A stretch of DNA of 64,000 bases from Seohaeicola saemankumensis (GCF_021021435.1 NZ_JAINWI010000013.1:124001-188000); one strand, 5' to 3'; counted from the stretch's first letter, positions 1-8,996 are shown. Program-made: numbers and translations. Notes: generated from the sequence alone by a model not told the origin.

Positions 1-10
1 CCCGAGTAGA

Positions 11-514
11 TCACCCGACAATCAACCGACATCCGTGACGCAAATTCTGGGCGATCCAGAGAAGATGGTCGCGCCGCAGCGCCACGCAGCCTTCTGTCGG
101 ATATCCCGCGCGGCGTTGCTGGTGGATGAAAATGGCCGAGCCGCGCCCGCGTTCCGCACGGGGCCAGTTCCAGTCTGAAATCAGCACCAGATCATAAAGC
201 GGATCGGCGCGGCGCAGTTTCTCGTGGCTGTGCGGGTAGGGCGCGCGGACCATGAGGTTGTAATCCTCGTGTTTCGGATCGTCCGACCACAGATCGCCGG
301 GGTGGATCGGCACGGCCCAATCGGCGGGTTGCGCCATGCGGTCGGGACGGTAAAGCATGCCGACAATGCGGTGGATGCCGCGCGGGGTGGCGCCATCACC
401 CTCGCGCTTGTCAGAACTGACGCCGCAGCGCCCGATTGTGCAGGGAAAGGTCCGGCTCTGAAAGCGCAGACCCATCGGGGTCAGAACCATATCGTGCCGT
501 GTTGCGGCCGTCAC
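11..514 (-). CDS. L,D-transpeptidase (YkuD-fold) family protein
   Basis: This 167-residue protein carries the YkuD/L,D-transpeptidase signature near its C terminus: His131, Gly137 and the nucleophile Cys143 lie in the arrangement HQ-x5[10 protein letters not shown]. Enzymes with this fold make 3-3 cross-links in peptidoglycan or attach proteins to it. I see no signal peptide or membrane segment, which is unusual for an enzyme acting on the wall; alphaproteobacteria do have such short, signal-less family members. The start is taken as GTG at 514, because its GTGA overlaps the stop codon of ribA, a typical translational-coupling arrangement; an internal ATG at residue 9 is the alternative. The family is clear from the motif; the substrate is unknown. 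Confidence 0.85.
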   Translation of the reverse strand: MTAATRHDMVLTPMGLRFQSRTFPCTIGRCGVSSDKREGDGATPRGIHRIVGMLYRPDRMAQPADWAVPIHPGDLWSDDPKHEDYNLMVRAPYPHSHEKLRRADPLYDLVLISDWNWPRAERGRGSAIFIHQQRRAGYPTEGCVALRRDHLLWIAQNLRHGCRLIVG

Positions 515-1602
515 AGCAGGTGCCCCGATTTGGCCGATTTGGTCGCAAGATAGGCACGGTTGAAGGCGTTCTCGCCTACTTTCAGCGGCACACGCTCGGT
601 CACGGTGATGCCCTGTTTCTCCATCATGGCGATTTTGCGCGGGTTGTTGGTCAGCAATCGGATCGTGGAAAAACCCATGGATTTCAGGATCTCGGCCCCA
701 AGGCGGAAATCGCGCTCGTCATCCTCGAACCCAAGGCGATGGTTCGCCTCGACCGTGTCAAAGCCCTGATCCTGCAGCGAATAGGCGCGCATCTTGTTTG
801 CAAGGCCGATACCGCGCCCCTCCTGATTGAGATAGAGCAGAACGCCTGCGCCTTCCTGCCCCATCTGGTCCAGCGCTCCATGCAGTTGCGGGCCGCAATC
901 GCATTTGAGACTGCCCAGCACATCACCGGTGAAACAGGCCGAATGCAGTCGCGCCAGCACCGGCTTGTCGCGGTCCGGTTGCCCGATCTCGAATGCATAA
1001 TGTTCTTCGCCGCCATCTTCGGGGCGGAAGATGTGCAGGCGTCCGGCCTCTGCTGCCGAGACAGGCAAGCGGGCGCTGACCACCGGATGCGGTTCAGGCG
1101 CGGCAGCCAGTAAAGGCTTGGCGCGCGCCGCGTCGATCCGTGTCAGCCCGTGGGTTGCGGCAAAGCAGGCAGGATCGCCAAGCGGCAGTATCAGGGCGGC
1201 AGGTAAAAGCCGTGCTGTCTTGGTCAGGTTCACGGCCAGGCGGTGTAGGTCCGCCGCACCCTCGCGCTGGGTGATCAGCGGCCCTTTCATCGGCGTTTTC
1301 AGATCATCCGCCGGATCGGCCACACCCAGCACCCATGTCAGACCTGCTTCGGGTGGCAACAGCACGCGGGCGACATCGCCATCATAGGCGCGTGCCTTCA
1401 AGGTTGCGGCGCGTCGGGCCGTGAGCGCCAGAACAGGAGCCCCACCCAACGCGTGCAGATCGGCCAGACGTTGGGCGTTGAGTGTCTCGGCGGCCAGAAC
1501 AAGCGCGCCGCCGCTGTTGTCAAACAGCACAACAGGCACACCCATCCGCAGATCCGCGCGGGCGCGAGCCAGAATTTCTGTAACATCCGGAGTGAAACTC
1601 AT
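511..1602 (-). CDS. ribA: GTP cyclohydrolase II
   Basis: This enzyme opens GTP to 2,5-diamino-6-ribosylamino-pyrimidinone phosphate, the first step of riboflavin synthesis, in the cytoplasm. The C-terminal half has the complete RibA signature: zinc cysteines Cys223, Cys234 and Cys236, the NQEGRGIG loop at 259-266, and the LLTNNPRK segment near 317-324. The first 170 or so residues are an extension that does not look like a DHBP synthase (RibB) domain; such extensions are common in alphaproteobacterial RibA, which explains the length of 363 residues against about 200 in E. coli. It lies upstream of, and overlaps by 4 nt, the L,D-transpeptidase-like gene. It is divergent from the response regulator gene, with 159 bp between them. 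Confidence 0.93.
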   Translation of the reverse strand: MSFTPDVTEILARARADLRMGVPVVLFDNSGGALVLAAETLNAQRLADLHALGGAPVLALTARRAATLKARAYDGDVARVLLPPEAGLTWVLGVADPADDLKTPMKGPLITQREGAADLHRLAVNLTKTARLLPAALILPLGDPACFAATHGLTRIDAARAKPLLAAAPEPHPVVSARLPVSAAEAGRLHIFRPEDGGEEHYAFEIGQPDRDKPVLARLHSACFTGDVLGSLKCDCGPQLHGALDQMGQEGAGVLLYLNQEGRGIGLANKMRAYSLQDQGFDTVEANHRLGFEDDERDFRLGAEILKSMGFSTIRLLTNNPRKIAMMEKQGITVTERVPLKVGENAFNRAYLATKSAKSGHLL

Positions 1603-1761
1603 GCGGCGCCTGTTGCGTTGTCATGGTCAAAAATGGCCAATGACGGTGATAACTGAAACATTTGCACACTGCTTTACACGACAGCGTGAGAGAATGGCAC
1701 CCCGACTTGTCGCTTGAGTCAACCGTAGTCATCTTCACATCAGGAACAGGAGGGAAACCCC

Positions 1762-2448
1762 ATGGCTCAATTGAAGAAAATACTTCTGGTGGATGACGAT
1801 GAAGACCTGCGCGAAGCGCTGAGCGAGCAACTTGTCATGACCGAGGATTTCGACGTCTTCGAGGCAGGCAACGGTGTGGAGGCGATGAAGCGCGCCAAGG
1901 AAGCCCTGTATGATCTGGTGATCCTTGATGTCGGCTTGCCCGATACCGACGGGCGCGAGCTTTGCCGCCTGATGCGCAAGCAAGGTGTAAAATGCCCGAT
2001 CCTGATGCTGACAGGTCATGACAGCGATTCAGATACCATCCTTGGGCTGGATGCCGGCGCCAATGACTACATCACAAAGCCGTTCAAGTTTCCGGTCTTG
2101 CTGGCTCGTATCCGCGCACAGCTTCGTCAACATGAACAAAGCGAGGATGCTGTTTTCACTCTTGGGCCGTATACTTTCAAACCCGCGATGAAGATGTTGA
2201 TCACCGAGGATGACAAGAAGATCCGTCTGACCGAGAAAGAGACAAATATCCTCAAATACCTTTATCGCGCGACCGAATGTGTGGTGCCGCGCGATGTGCT
2301 GCTGCATGAGGTTTGGGGCTATAATGCGGGTGTGACAACGCACACGCTTGAGACACACATCTACAGGTTGCGGCAGAAGATCGAGCCCGATCCCTCCAAT
2401 GCGCGCCTGCTGGTGACCGAGTCGGGCGGATACCGTCTTGTTGCATAA
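1762..2448 (+). CDS. OmpR/PhoB-type response regulator
   Basis: This is a 228-residue transcription factor with an N-terminal receiver domain and a C-terminal winged-helix DNA-binding domain. The acidic pocket (Asp11-Asp13), phosphoacceptor Asp56, Thr84 and Lys106 are all present, so it should be controlled by phosphorylation. The winged helix occupies about residues 135-228 and includes the usual THTLETHIYRLRQKIE recognition-helix region. No histidine kinase gene is adjacent, so it is an orphan in this window. The start ATG is preceded by AGGAGGG. The overall sequence resembles the CenR-type regulators that control envelope and division genes in Rhodobacter and Caulobacter, but I cannot confirm that assignment from sequence reading alone and leave the symbol blank. 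Confidence 0.88.
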   Translation: MAQLKKILLVDDDEDLREALSEQLVMTEDFDVFEAGNGVEAMKRAKEALYDLVILDVGLPDTDGRELCRLMRKQGVKCPILMLTGHDSDSDTILGLDAGANDYITKPFKFPVLLARIRAQLRQHEQSEDAVFTLGPYTFKPAMKMLITEDDKKIRLTEKETNILKYLYRATECVVPRDVLLHEVWGYNAGVTTHTLETHIYRLRQKIEPDPSNARLLVTESGGYRLVA

Positions 2449-2486
2449 GGGATGCAGTTACGCAGCGTAAGGAAAACCCTACTGTC

Positions 2487-2500
2487 TTGACGCAGATCAA
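2487..2500. promoter_or_regulatory. FNR/FnrL-type operator
   Basis: The 14-bp sequence TTGACGCAGATCAA matches the FNR consensus TTGAT-N4-ATCAA at 9 of the 10 defined positions, and TTGAC half-sites are common in Rhodobacter FnrL operators. It lies 38 bp after the response regulator stop codon and upstream of a strong terminator at 2588-2614. A class II position (centre at -41.5) would place a transcription start near 2535. The match is visible in the sequence; binding by an FNR/CRP-family regulator is inferred. Confidence 0.5.
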
Positions 2501-2534
2501 AGTGGTATTCTGCAATCAGAATTAGTTTTGATGG

Positions 2535-2614
2535 CAAGAGATCCCGTCGCATATGCGGGTTATCATATGCACCTCCCTGTTGGACTGCCCCGGCCTGGTG
2601 CCGGGGTTTTTTTT
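2535..2614 (+). ncRNA. candidate FNR-controlled small RNA
   Basis: Between the FNR-type box and the terminator lies about 80 nt that could be a small regulatory RNA. It would hold a first hairpin (GATCCCG at 2540-2546 pairing with CGGG at 2556-2559 and ATC at 2562-2564, with a TT bulge), then a largely unpaired stretch containing CACCTCCC at 2570-2577, which is complementary to Shine-Dalgarno sequences, and finally a GC-rich terminator hairpin followed by eight T residues. That layout is typical of Hfq-dependent trans-acting RNAs. No expression evidence is available; the 5' end is guessed from the spacing to the operator. The alternative is that this is simply the 3' untranslated region of the response regulator mRNA. 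Confidence 0.4.
2588..2614 (+). terminator. Rho-independent terminator
   Basis: A perfect 7-bp stem CCCCGGC/GCCGGGG with a 5-nt loop is followed by eight T residues. It ends transcription from the response regulator and/or the candidate small RNA. Confidence 0.88.
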
Positions 2615-3009
2615 GGAGCGCCGTTGCCGCACCGTTCCTTGCGTGACGGGTGTCTTGATTCTGCGAAAGGCGCCGCTTGCGTTTTCTTCCACCCGTGAAT
2701 CTGTGCCCTCTATCGCTTAATAAATCGGCATTTGCCCAAAATTAGGCAGAATTGCTGTTGGTGCATTGAAAAATGCTGCGCCTGCAAAGACTGCAATTGC
2801 GCAACTGTTCGGCGATGTTCTCAATCATCCATGCGGATGCCGCTCGGGTGGTCCGCAAATGCCGCGCAGAGGTCCGATCCTGGCAGATTGCCCCTGCGCG
2901 ACGGCAACAATGATGTTGCGGATGGATCTATGCCTCTGCGCGCGCAAGTGAATTGCCCGCTTCAGGCTAAAGACCCTTTCCGCAGGTATATGACTGGGGA
3001 CATAATTCA
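2615..3009 (+). other. intergenic region upstream of urtA
   Basis: This stretch of 395 bp has no credible gene; the short open frames in it have no recognisable protein content. It presumably carries the urt promoter and nitrogen control. I looked for a sigma-54 type -24/-12 element and for NtrC half-sites and found no convincing match; a small palindrome TTGCGCAA lies near 2799. It is probably a long 5' leader plus promoter, but I cannot point to the elements. Confidence 0.4.
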
Positions 3010-4293
3010 ATGACCAAAAAGACAAAATTCGCAGCCCTCGCCGCAGCTGCTATCGTGGCAAGCGCCGGAACAGCCTCGGCGCAAGATTGCCCGATCAAAG
3101 TCGGCGTGCTGCATTCGCTTTCAGGTAGCATGGCCATTTCCGAGACGACTCTGAAAGACGTGATGCTGATGCTGGTCGAGCAACAGAACGCCAAGGGCGG
3201 TTTGCTGGGGTGCCAGCTAGAAGCGGTTGTGGTCGATCCCGCTTCCGATTGGCCGCTTTTCGCTGAAAAAGCGCGCGAGTTGCTGACCGTGAACGAGGTT
3301 GACGTGATCTTCGGTAACTGGACCAGCGTGAGCCGCAAATCGGTGCTGCCGGTGATCGAGGAGTTGAACGGCCTGCTGTTCTATCCGGTGCAATACGAAG
3401 GCGAGGAATCTTCCCGCAACGTATTCTATACAGGCGCTGCGCCGAACCAGCAGGCGATTCCCGCCACAGATTATTTCCTTGAGGAACTCGGCGTCGAGAA
3501 ATTCGCGCTGCTGGGGACCGACTATGTTTATCCGCGCACCACGAACAACATTCTCGAAAGCTACCTGATCTCGAAAGGGATCGCGAAAGAGGACATCTTC
3601 GTCAACTACACGCCTTTCGGCCATTCCGACTGGGCCACGATTGTGGCCGATGTCGTGGCGCTGGGCGCTGACGGCAAACAGGTTGGTGTGATTTCGACCA
3701 TCAACGGTGACGCCAATATCGGCTTTTACAAGGAACTGGCCGCAGCGGGCGTGTCGGCGGAAGATATACCTGTCGTTGCCTTCTCGGTCGGGGAAGAGGA
3801 ATTGTCGGGTCTGGATACATCAGAACTGGTCGGCCATCTGGCAGCGTGGAACTACTTCATGTCGGCTGATACGCCTGCCAATGCAGAATTCATCACCGCG
3901 TGGAAAGCCTTTGCTGGCGAAGACCGCGTGACCAACGATCCGATGGAAGCGCATTACATCGGCTTCAATATGTGGGTGAATGCCGTAACCGCTGCGGAAA
4001 CAACGGATGTGGATACCGTGCGCTCTGCCATGTACGGGCAGGAATTTCCGAACCTGACCGGCGGCACCGCAGTCATGCTGCCGAACCACCATCTGGCTAA
4101 GCCTGTCCTGATCGGCGAGATCCGCGCTGACGGTCAATTCGACATCATTACCCAGACGCCCGAAGTCGAGGGCGATGCCTGGACGGATTACCTGCCGGAA
4201 TCGGCGGTTCTGACCAGTGACTGGAAAGAACTGGGTTGCGGGATGTATAATACCGAAACCAAGACCTGCGTTCAGCTGACATCGAATTATTGA
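3010..4293 (+). CDS. urtA: urea ABC transporter substrate-binding protein
   Basis: This is the periplasmic urea receptor of the five-gene Urt transporter, which lets the cell scavenge urea as a nitrogen source. The protein has a clear signal peptide (residues 1-24, cut after TASA), followed by a type I periplasmic-binding-protein fold of the amide/branched-chain amino acid class, starting with the conserved IKVGVLHSLSGSMAISE. The stretches FGNWTSVSRKSVLPV and LFYPVQYEGEESS are highly characteristic of UrtA. Its length of 427 residues is normal. It is the first gene of urtABCDE, and the high-abundance binding protein is separated from urtB by 76 bp, so differential expression is likely. Confidence 0.96.
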   Translation: MTKKTKFAALAAAAIVASAGTASAQDCPIKVGVLHSLSGSMAISETTLKDVMLMLVEQQNAKGGLLGCQLEAVVVDPASDWPLFAEKARELLTVNEVDVIFGNWTSVSRKSVLPVIEELNGLLFYPVQYEGEESSRNVFYTGAAPNQQAIPATDYFLEELGVEKFALLGTDYVYPRTTNNILESYLISKGIAKEDIFVNYTPFGHSDWATIVADVVALGADGKQVGVISTINGDANIGFYKELAAAGVSAEDIPVVAFSVGEEELSGLDTSELVGHLAAWNYFMSADTPANAEFITAWKAFAGEDRVTNDPMEAHYIGFNMWVNAVTAAETTDVDTVRSAMYGQEFPNLTGGTAVMLPNHHLAKPVLIGEIRADGQFDIITQTPEVEGDAWTDYLPESAVLTSDWKELGCGMYNTETKTCVQLTSNY

Positions 4294-4369
4294 TGTGGCG
4301 ATCAGGGGGCGCGCCTTTCCGCGCCTCCTTTTCCGGCAAATCCTTCTGATTCCAGATCAAGGGCATCCC

Positions 4370-6328
4370 ATGATTTTTCGCCTCGTCTGTGTCGCTTTCG
4401 CGATTTGCCTCGGGCTGTCCGCTGCGCGAGCCCAGGCTCCTGCCACGCCCTTGCAGGACGTCCTGCAGCAGAATGCCGATGCCGTCGCCAATCCGTCACG
4501 CGGAACCGTCGACAGCCTGATCGCGGCGCTGCTGGAAAGTGATCTTGACGGTGTTCCCGTGTTTCTGGAGCGTTGGCGCGACCGTGCCGTCTATCAACGG
4601 GTCAGCGACGGCCTTTTCTTCTTTGGTACTGCAACTGATGGCGGCTTTGACCTCACCGATGTTGACACCGGGGCAGACGCGGGGCGCGCGACAAGCACCG
4701 AAGTGTCGGAACTGCGACCCAACGCAGGTGTGCGGCGAGTGATCGGTGGTGCGCTGGTGGCGTTCCAGCTTCTGGACAATGATCCAGCCAGACGTGTTGC
4801 CGCCTTGGACGCGATTGCGCGCAGCCCTTCCGACGACCAGTTGGGCCCATTGCGCCGGTCCATCGAAGATGAACCCGATCCGGCGCTGAAAGATCGCAAA
4901 ATCCGGCTGGAGCGCTTGCTAGCCGCCCGTTACGCCGAATCCGAAGCCGAGCGGATCACAGCGATTGAAAGCCTGCGCGGCGATCTTGGGGTGGATGCGC
5001 GCGCGGTGTTGAACCTGATCCTGACAAGCAGCCCAGCTGTTTTTGCGACCATGCCGACAGACCGTAACATTGCCGCTGTTCTGACGCCGGGCAGTGACGA
5101 TCTGAGCGAGGAAGCTGCCTATGATCAGCTTGTCTCGGCTGATCTCGCGCCACCTCTGACGGGGGTAGAGCCGATCAAGGCGGCATTGATCGCCGCGATT
5201 GATGGCGGGCAGGTTGCGGGTATCCCCGTGGCCAGCCTGACAACCGATGATGCGCGCGAGTCAGCCTATGAAGCCTTGGCTGCAGCGGGTGCGGTGCCAC
5301 CTTTGGTCACACTCGAGGATCAGGCGGCGTCCCTGGCCACGCATAGTTTCGTGCTGCTCTATGCCGAACCGAACAAGGCCATCACCGATGCCGCGCGCGA
5401 GACTCTTGACGCAATCGGGATGCAGGTGGCGAGGAATCAGGCCGCAGATCTGGCGCTGGACGGGTTGTCGCTGGCCTCTATCTATTTTCTGGCGGCTATT
5501 GGTCTGGCCATCACATTCGGGGTGATGGGCGTTATCAACATGGCGCATGGCGAGTTCATCATGATGGGCGCCTATACCGGTTATGTGGTGCAACTGTTCA
5601 TCCCCGATTACACGCTGTCGCTGATCGTGGCGCTGCCTTTGGCCTTCGCGGTGACCTTTGGCGCAGGTGTCGCGATGGAACGGCTGGTGATTCGCTGGCT
5701 CTATCACCGGCCGCTGGAAACGCTGTTGGCGACATTCGGGATTTCGATTGCCTTGCAACAGCTTGCCAAGAATATTTTTGGCACGCAGGCGCGGCCTCTG
5801 ACCTCTCCTGCATGGCTCAGCGGTAACCTGACCTTCAACGAGGTGGTCTCGATCAGCATGATCCGCGTCGCGATCTTCGTGCTGGCGCTGATGTTCCTCG
5901 GGCTGCTCATCTATATCCTCAAGCGGACCCGCCTGGGGCTTGAGGTGCGCGCGGTGACGCAAAACCCCGGCATGGCCGCGTCCATGGGGATCAATCCCGA
6001 CCGGATCAATATGCTGACTTTCGGGCTTGGTTCGGGCATTGCAGGCATTGCGGGTGTCGCCATCGGGCTTTACGCCAAGGTCACGTCCGAGATGGGATCG
6101 GAATATATCGTGCAAAGTTTCATGACGGTTGTTGTCGGCGGTGTCGGCAATGTCTGGGGCACCCTGGCCGGGGCGACGCTGATCGGGTTCCTGCAAAAGG
6201 GGATTGAATTCTTCAACCCCAGCAACACGCTGGCGGCGCAGACCTTTATGATCCTGTTCATTATTCTGTTCATCCAATTCCGGCCCAAGGGCATCGTCGC
6301 CCTCAAAGGCCGCGCGGCGGGAGATTGA
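4370..6328 (+). CDS. urtB: urea ABC transporter permease UrtB
   Basis: This is one of the two inner-membrane permeases of the urea transporter. I place the start at ATG 4370 rather than the upstream GTG at 4295, because a signal-peptide-like segment (MIFRLVCVAFAICLGLSAARA) begins there. The 652-residue protein has two parts: a long N-terminal, non-membrane region of about 340 residues containing HEAT-like helical sequence, presumably periplasmic, and a LivH-type permease from about residue 360 with the conserved GVINMAHGEF motif and multiple membrane helices. UrtB proteins typically carry such an extension, but this one is on the long side. It is followed by urtC after 4 bp. Confidence 0.94.
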   Translation: MIFRLVCVAFAICLGLSAARAQAPATPLQDVLQQNADAVANPSRGTVDSLIAALLESDLDGVPVFLERWRDRAVYQRVSDGLFFFGTATDGGFDLTDVDTGADAGRATSTEVSELRPNAGVRRVIGGALVAFQLLDNDPARRVAALDAIARSPSDDQLGPLRRSIEDEPDPALKDRKIRLERLLAARYAESEAERITAIESLRGDLGVDARAVLNLILTSSPAVFATMPTDRNIAAVLTPGSDDLSEEAAYDQLVSADLAPPLTGVEPIKAALIAAIDGGQVAGIPVASLTTDDARESAYEALAAAGAVPPLVTLEDQAASLATHSFVLLYAEPNKAITDAARETLDAIGMQVARNQAADLALDGLSLASIYFLAAIGLAITFGVMGVINMAHGEFIMMGAYTGYVVQLFIPDYTLSLIVALPLAFAVTFGAGVAMERLVIRWLYHRPLETLLATFGISIALQQLAKNIFGTQARPLTSPAWLSGNLTFNEVVSISMIRVAIFVLALMFLGLLIYILKRTRLGLEVRAVTQNPGMAASMGINPDRINMLTFGLGSGIAGIAGVAIGLYAKVTSEMGSEYIVQSFMTVVVGGVGNVWGTLAGATLIGFLQKGIEFFNPSNTLAAQTFMILFIILFIQFRPKGIVALKGRAAGD

Positions 6329-6332
6329 CGCC

Positions 6333-7562
6333 ATGACACGTTCGTTCATTGCCAAAAACCCGTCGGTCCTGTGGTTCCTGCTGGCGCTGTCGGTCTTTTC
6401 TATCGCGGTTACATTGCTGTCCGAGGCGACGGGTACGGGTCTGATCTCGACCTCCTTCGTCAAGACATTGGGCAAGACGTTGTGCCTGTGCCTGATCGCC
6501 ATCGCGATGGATGTGGTCTGGGGATATTGCGGTATCCTCAGCTTGGGGCATTTCGCTTTTTTCGGGCTGGGTGGCTATGCTATCGGGATGTGGCTGATGT
6601 ATGCGCGGACCGAATTGATCGTGGTCGAGTCCCTTGCCAATGCCGCCCTTCCGCCCACGGACAAAGAGGTGGTGGATGCCATAGCAAGCCAGATTTTCGG
6701 GGTAGTCGGCGCCTCGGAGTTTCCGCTGATCTGGTCATTTGCCCATTCGCTGACGCTGCAACTGGCGATGGTCGTGCTGGTGCCCGGTCTGCTGGCGTTG
6801 GTGTTCGGCTGGCTGGCCTTCCGCAGCCGCGTCACAGGCGTTTACCTGTCGATCCTGACGCAGGCGATGACACTGGCGCTGTCGCTCTATCTTTTTCAGA
6901 ACGACAGCGGATTGCGGGGCAATAACGGGCTGTCGGGTTTGCAGAATATTCCGGGGCTTGATGCGGTGCCGCAATCAGTGATTTCCATCGCATTTTTCTG
7001 GGCCTCCGCCGTGGCGCTGGGCGTGGGCTATGTCCTGTTCGCATGGGTCGTGTCGGGCAAGATGGGTAGCGTGATCCGTGCCATCCGCGACAATGAAAGC
7101 CGCGTGCGGTTCCTTGGCTATCATGTGGAAAGCTACAAGCTTTTCGTTTTTACACTGACTGCCATTGTCGCAGCTATCGCCGGCGCGCTCTACTATCCGC
7201 AGGCTGGTATCATCAACCCTGCCGAGATCGCGCCTATTGCCTCGATCTATCTGGCGGTTTGGGTGGCTATCGGCGGGCGCGGACGGCTATATGGCGCGGT
7301 GATCGGGGCTGCGTTTGTGTCGTTGCTGTCGTCGTGGTTCACGGGTGGATCGGCCCCTGCGGTCAATCTGGGCTTCTACACGATCAACTGGACCGACTGG
7401 TGGTTGGTGCTGCTGGGCGTGTCTTTCGTGGCGGTCACGTTGTTCTTTCCCAAAGGCATTGGTGGTCTGTTCGACTTGATCGTGCTGAAACCCGTGGCCG
7501 ACCGGCAAGGCGATTACGGCCCCGACAAGGGCGCGTGGCGCAAGGAGGAGGGTGAGCCATGA
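6333..7562 (+). CDS. urtC: urea ABC transporter permease UrtC
   Basis: This is the second inner-membrane permease of the urea transporter (LivM type, 409 residues). The motif GYCGILSLGHFAFFGLGGYAIGMWLM near residues 67-92 and the segment FRSRVTGVYLSILTQAMTLA are typical of LivM/UrtC. It is hydrophobic almost throughout, with a short charged C-terminal tail. Its last codons overlap the start of urtD by 4 nt (ATGA), so the two are translationally coupled. Confidence 0.95.
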   Translation: MTRSFIAKNPSVLWFLLALSVFSIAVTLLSEATGTGLISTSFVKTLGKTLCLCLIAIAMDVVWGYCGILSLGHFAFFGLGGYAIGMWLMYARTELIVVESLANAALPPTDKEVVDAIASQIFGVVGASEFPLIWSFAHSLTLQLAMVVLVPGLLALVFGWLAFRSRVTGVYLSILTQAMTLALSLYLFQNDSGLRGNNGLSGLQNIPGLDAVPQSVISIAFFWASAVALGVGYVLFAWVVSGKMGSVIRAIRDNESRVRFLGYHVESYKLFVFTLTAIVAAIAGALYYPQAGIINPAEIAPIASIYLAVWVAIGGRGRLYGAVIGAAFVSLLSSWFTGGSAPAVNLGFYTINWTDWWLVLLGVSFVAVTLFFPKGIGGLFDLIVLKPVADRQGDYGPDKGAWRKEEGEP

Positions 7563-8299
7563 GCACGCTGCTAGAAGTCTCCGGTGTCAGCGTCACCTTT
7601 GACGGGTTCCGCGCGATCAACAACCTGTCCATCAGCATCGGACAGGCCGAATTACGCGCGGTGATCGGGCCGAACGGGGCGGGCAAGACTACCTTCATGG
7701 ATATCATCACCGGAAAGACCAAGCCGGATGTTGGGCGTGTGATCTGGGGGCCGCGCAGCCTGTCGCTGCTGGATATGTCGGAAAGCGAGATCGCGCGGCA
7801 GGGGATCGGGCGCAAGTTCCAGAAACCGACGGTATTCGAGGCGCAGACCGTGCGCGAGAACCTTGCGATGGCGCTGAAGAACCCGCGCGGGCCGTTTGAC
7901 GTGCTGTTCTACCGCAAAAGCCGCGCCACAGCGGCGCGGATCGACGAGATCGCGGAAGAGATCGGCCTGACCGACGATCTGCCCCGTCGTGCCGGAGATT
8001 TGAGCCACGGACAGAAACAATGGCTGGAAATCGGGATGCTACTGGCGCAAGACCCGCAACTGTTGCTGGTTGATGAACCTGCTGCCGGTATGACGCCAGC
8101 CGAGCGCGAGCACACAACCGCGCTGCTGGTGCGCGCGGCGCAGACGCGTGCGGTGGTGGTGGTCGAGCATGATATGGAATTCGTGCGGCGGCTGAACTGC
8201 AAGGTGACGGTGCTGCACGAAGGTTCGGTTCTGGCTGAGGGCAGTCTGGATCATGTGACCAAAAACCAAGACGTTATCGACGTCTATCTGGGACGCTGA
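7559..8299 (+). CDS. urtD: urea ABC transporter ATP-binding protein UrtD
   Basis: This is one of two cytoplasmic ATPases that drive urea import (LivG type, 246 residues). The Walker A motif GPNGAGKT lies at 38-45, the ABC signature LSHGQ at 148-152 and Walker B LLLVDEP at 168-174; the signature has His in place of the usual second Gly, as is common in UrtD. The switch His is in VVVEHDMEFV. It overlaps urtC by 4 nt and is one base from urtE. Confidence 0.95.
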   Translation: MSTLLEVSGVSVTFDGFRAINNLSISIGQAELRAVIGPNGAGKTTFMDIITGKTKPDVGRVIWGPRSLSLLDMSESEIARQGIGRKFQKPTVFEAQTVRENLAMALKNPRGPFDVLFYRKSRATAARIDEIAEEIGLTDDLPRRAGDLSHGQKQWLEIGMLLAQDPQLLLVDEPAAGMTPAEREHTTALLVRAAQTRAVVVVEHDMEFVRRLNCKVTVLHEGSVLAEGSLDHVTKNQDVIDVYLGR

Positions 8300-8300
8300 C

Positions 8301-8996
8301 ATGCTGGAAATTTCCGATCTGACCCTGAAATACGGGCAAAGCCAGATCCTGAACGGGATCAGCATGACCGCCAAGCCGGGGCAAGTGACAGCTGTGATGG
8401 GCACCAACGGGGTAGGCAAGACAAGCCTGCTCAAGGCTATCGCAGGGCGGCATCCCTATTCCGGCGGCACGATCACCTTGGACGGTAGCGTTCTGGACCA
8501 CGCCAGCGCGTTTCAGGCGGCGCGGGCGGGTATCGCCTATGTGCCGCAGGGGCGCGAGGTCTTTCCGCTGATGAGCGTGACCGAGAACCTGATGACGGGT
8601 TTTGCCTGTCTGCCCAAGGCCGACAAAGCCATCCCGCCGCGCATCTATGATTTGTTTCCCGTGCTGGCCGAGATGAAGGACCGGCGCGGCGGGGATCTTT
8701 CGGGCGGGCAGCAACAACAGTTGGCGATTGCGCGGGCGCTGATCACCAGGCCGCGCGTATTGTTGCTGGACGAACCGACCGAAGGTATCCAGCCCAATAT
8801 CATCAAGCAGATCGGTCGCGTGATTGCCGCTTTGCGTGATGAGGGCGAGATCGCGATTGTGCTGGTCGAACAGTTCTTCGATTTTGCCTACGAACTGGCA
8901 GACGAATTTGTAGCGCTGAACCGCGGTACGGTGGTGTTGAGCGACCCCAAAGCCAAGGTGGATCGTTCGACACTCTTGTCCCGCGTTTCCATCTGA
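8301..8996 (+). CDS. urtE: urea ABC transporter ATP-binding protein UrtE
   Basis: This is the second ATPase of the urea transporter (LivF type, 231 residues). Walker A GTNGVGKT is at 34-41, the signature LSGGQ at 133-137 and Walker B VLLLDEP at about 153-159; the segment GIAYVPQGREVFP is typical of LivF/UrtE. It is the last gene of the urt operon. In many proteobacteria urease genes (ureDABCEFG) follow directly; here the next gene is unrelated, so urease must lie elsewhere or be absent. Confidence 0.95.
   Translation: MLEISDLTLKYGQSQILNGISMTAKPGQVTAVMGTNGVGKTSLLKAIAGRHPYSGGTITLDGSVLDHASAFQAARAGIAYVPQGREVFPLMSVTENLMTGFACLPKADKAIPPRIYDLFPVLAEMKDRRGGDLSGGQQQQLAIARALITRPRVLLLDEPTEGIQPNIIKQIGRVIAALRDEGEIAIVLVEQFFDFAYELADEFVALNRGTVVLSDPKAKVDRSTLLSRVSI

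Noticed and set aside
2531-2697. A short open frame starting ATGGCAAGAGATCCC
   Set aside because: It would be read through a strong terminator and has no ribosome-binding site; the region is better explained as RNA.
2871-2900. TGGCAG...TGC as a possible sigma-54 promoter before urtA
   Set aside because: The spacing between the GG and GC elements is 12 bp instead of 10, so it does not meet the consensus.
2732-3013. Frames of 60-93 codons upstream of urtA
   Set aside because: They overlap one another on both strands, have no family features, and one would overlap the urtA start.
5261-6502. A 413-codon minus-strand frame opposite urtB and urtC
   Set aside because: Its product is an unstructured, His/Arg/Asp-rich sequence, and the plus strand has clear permease genes; it is a shadow frame.
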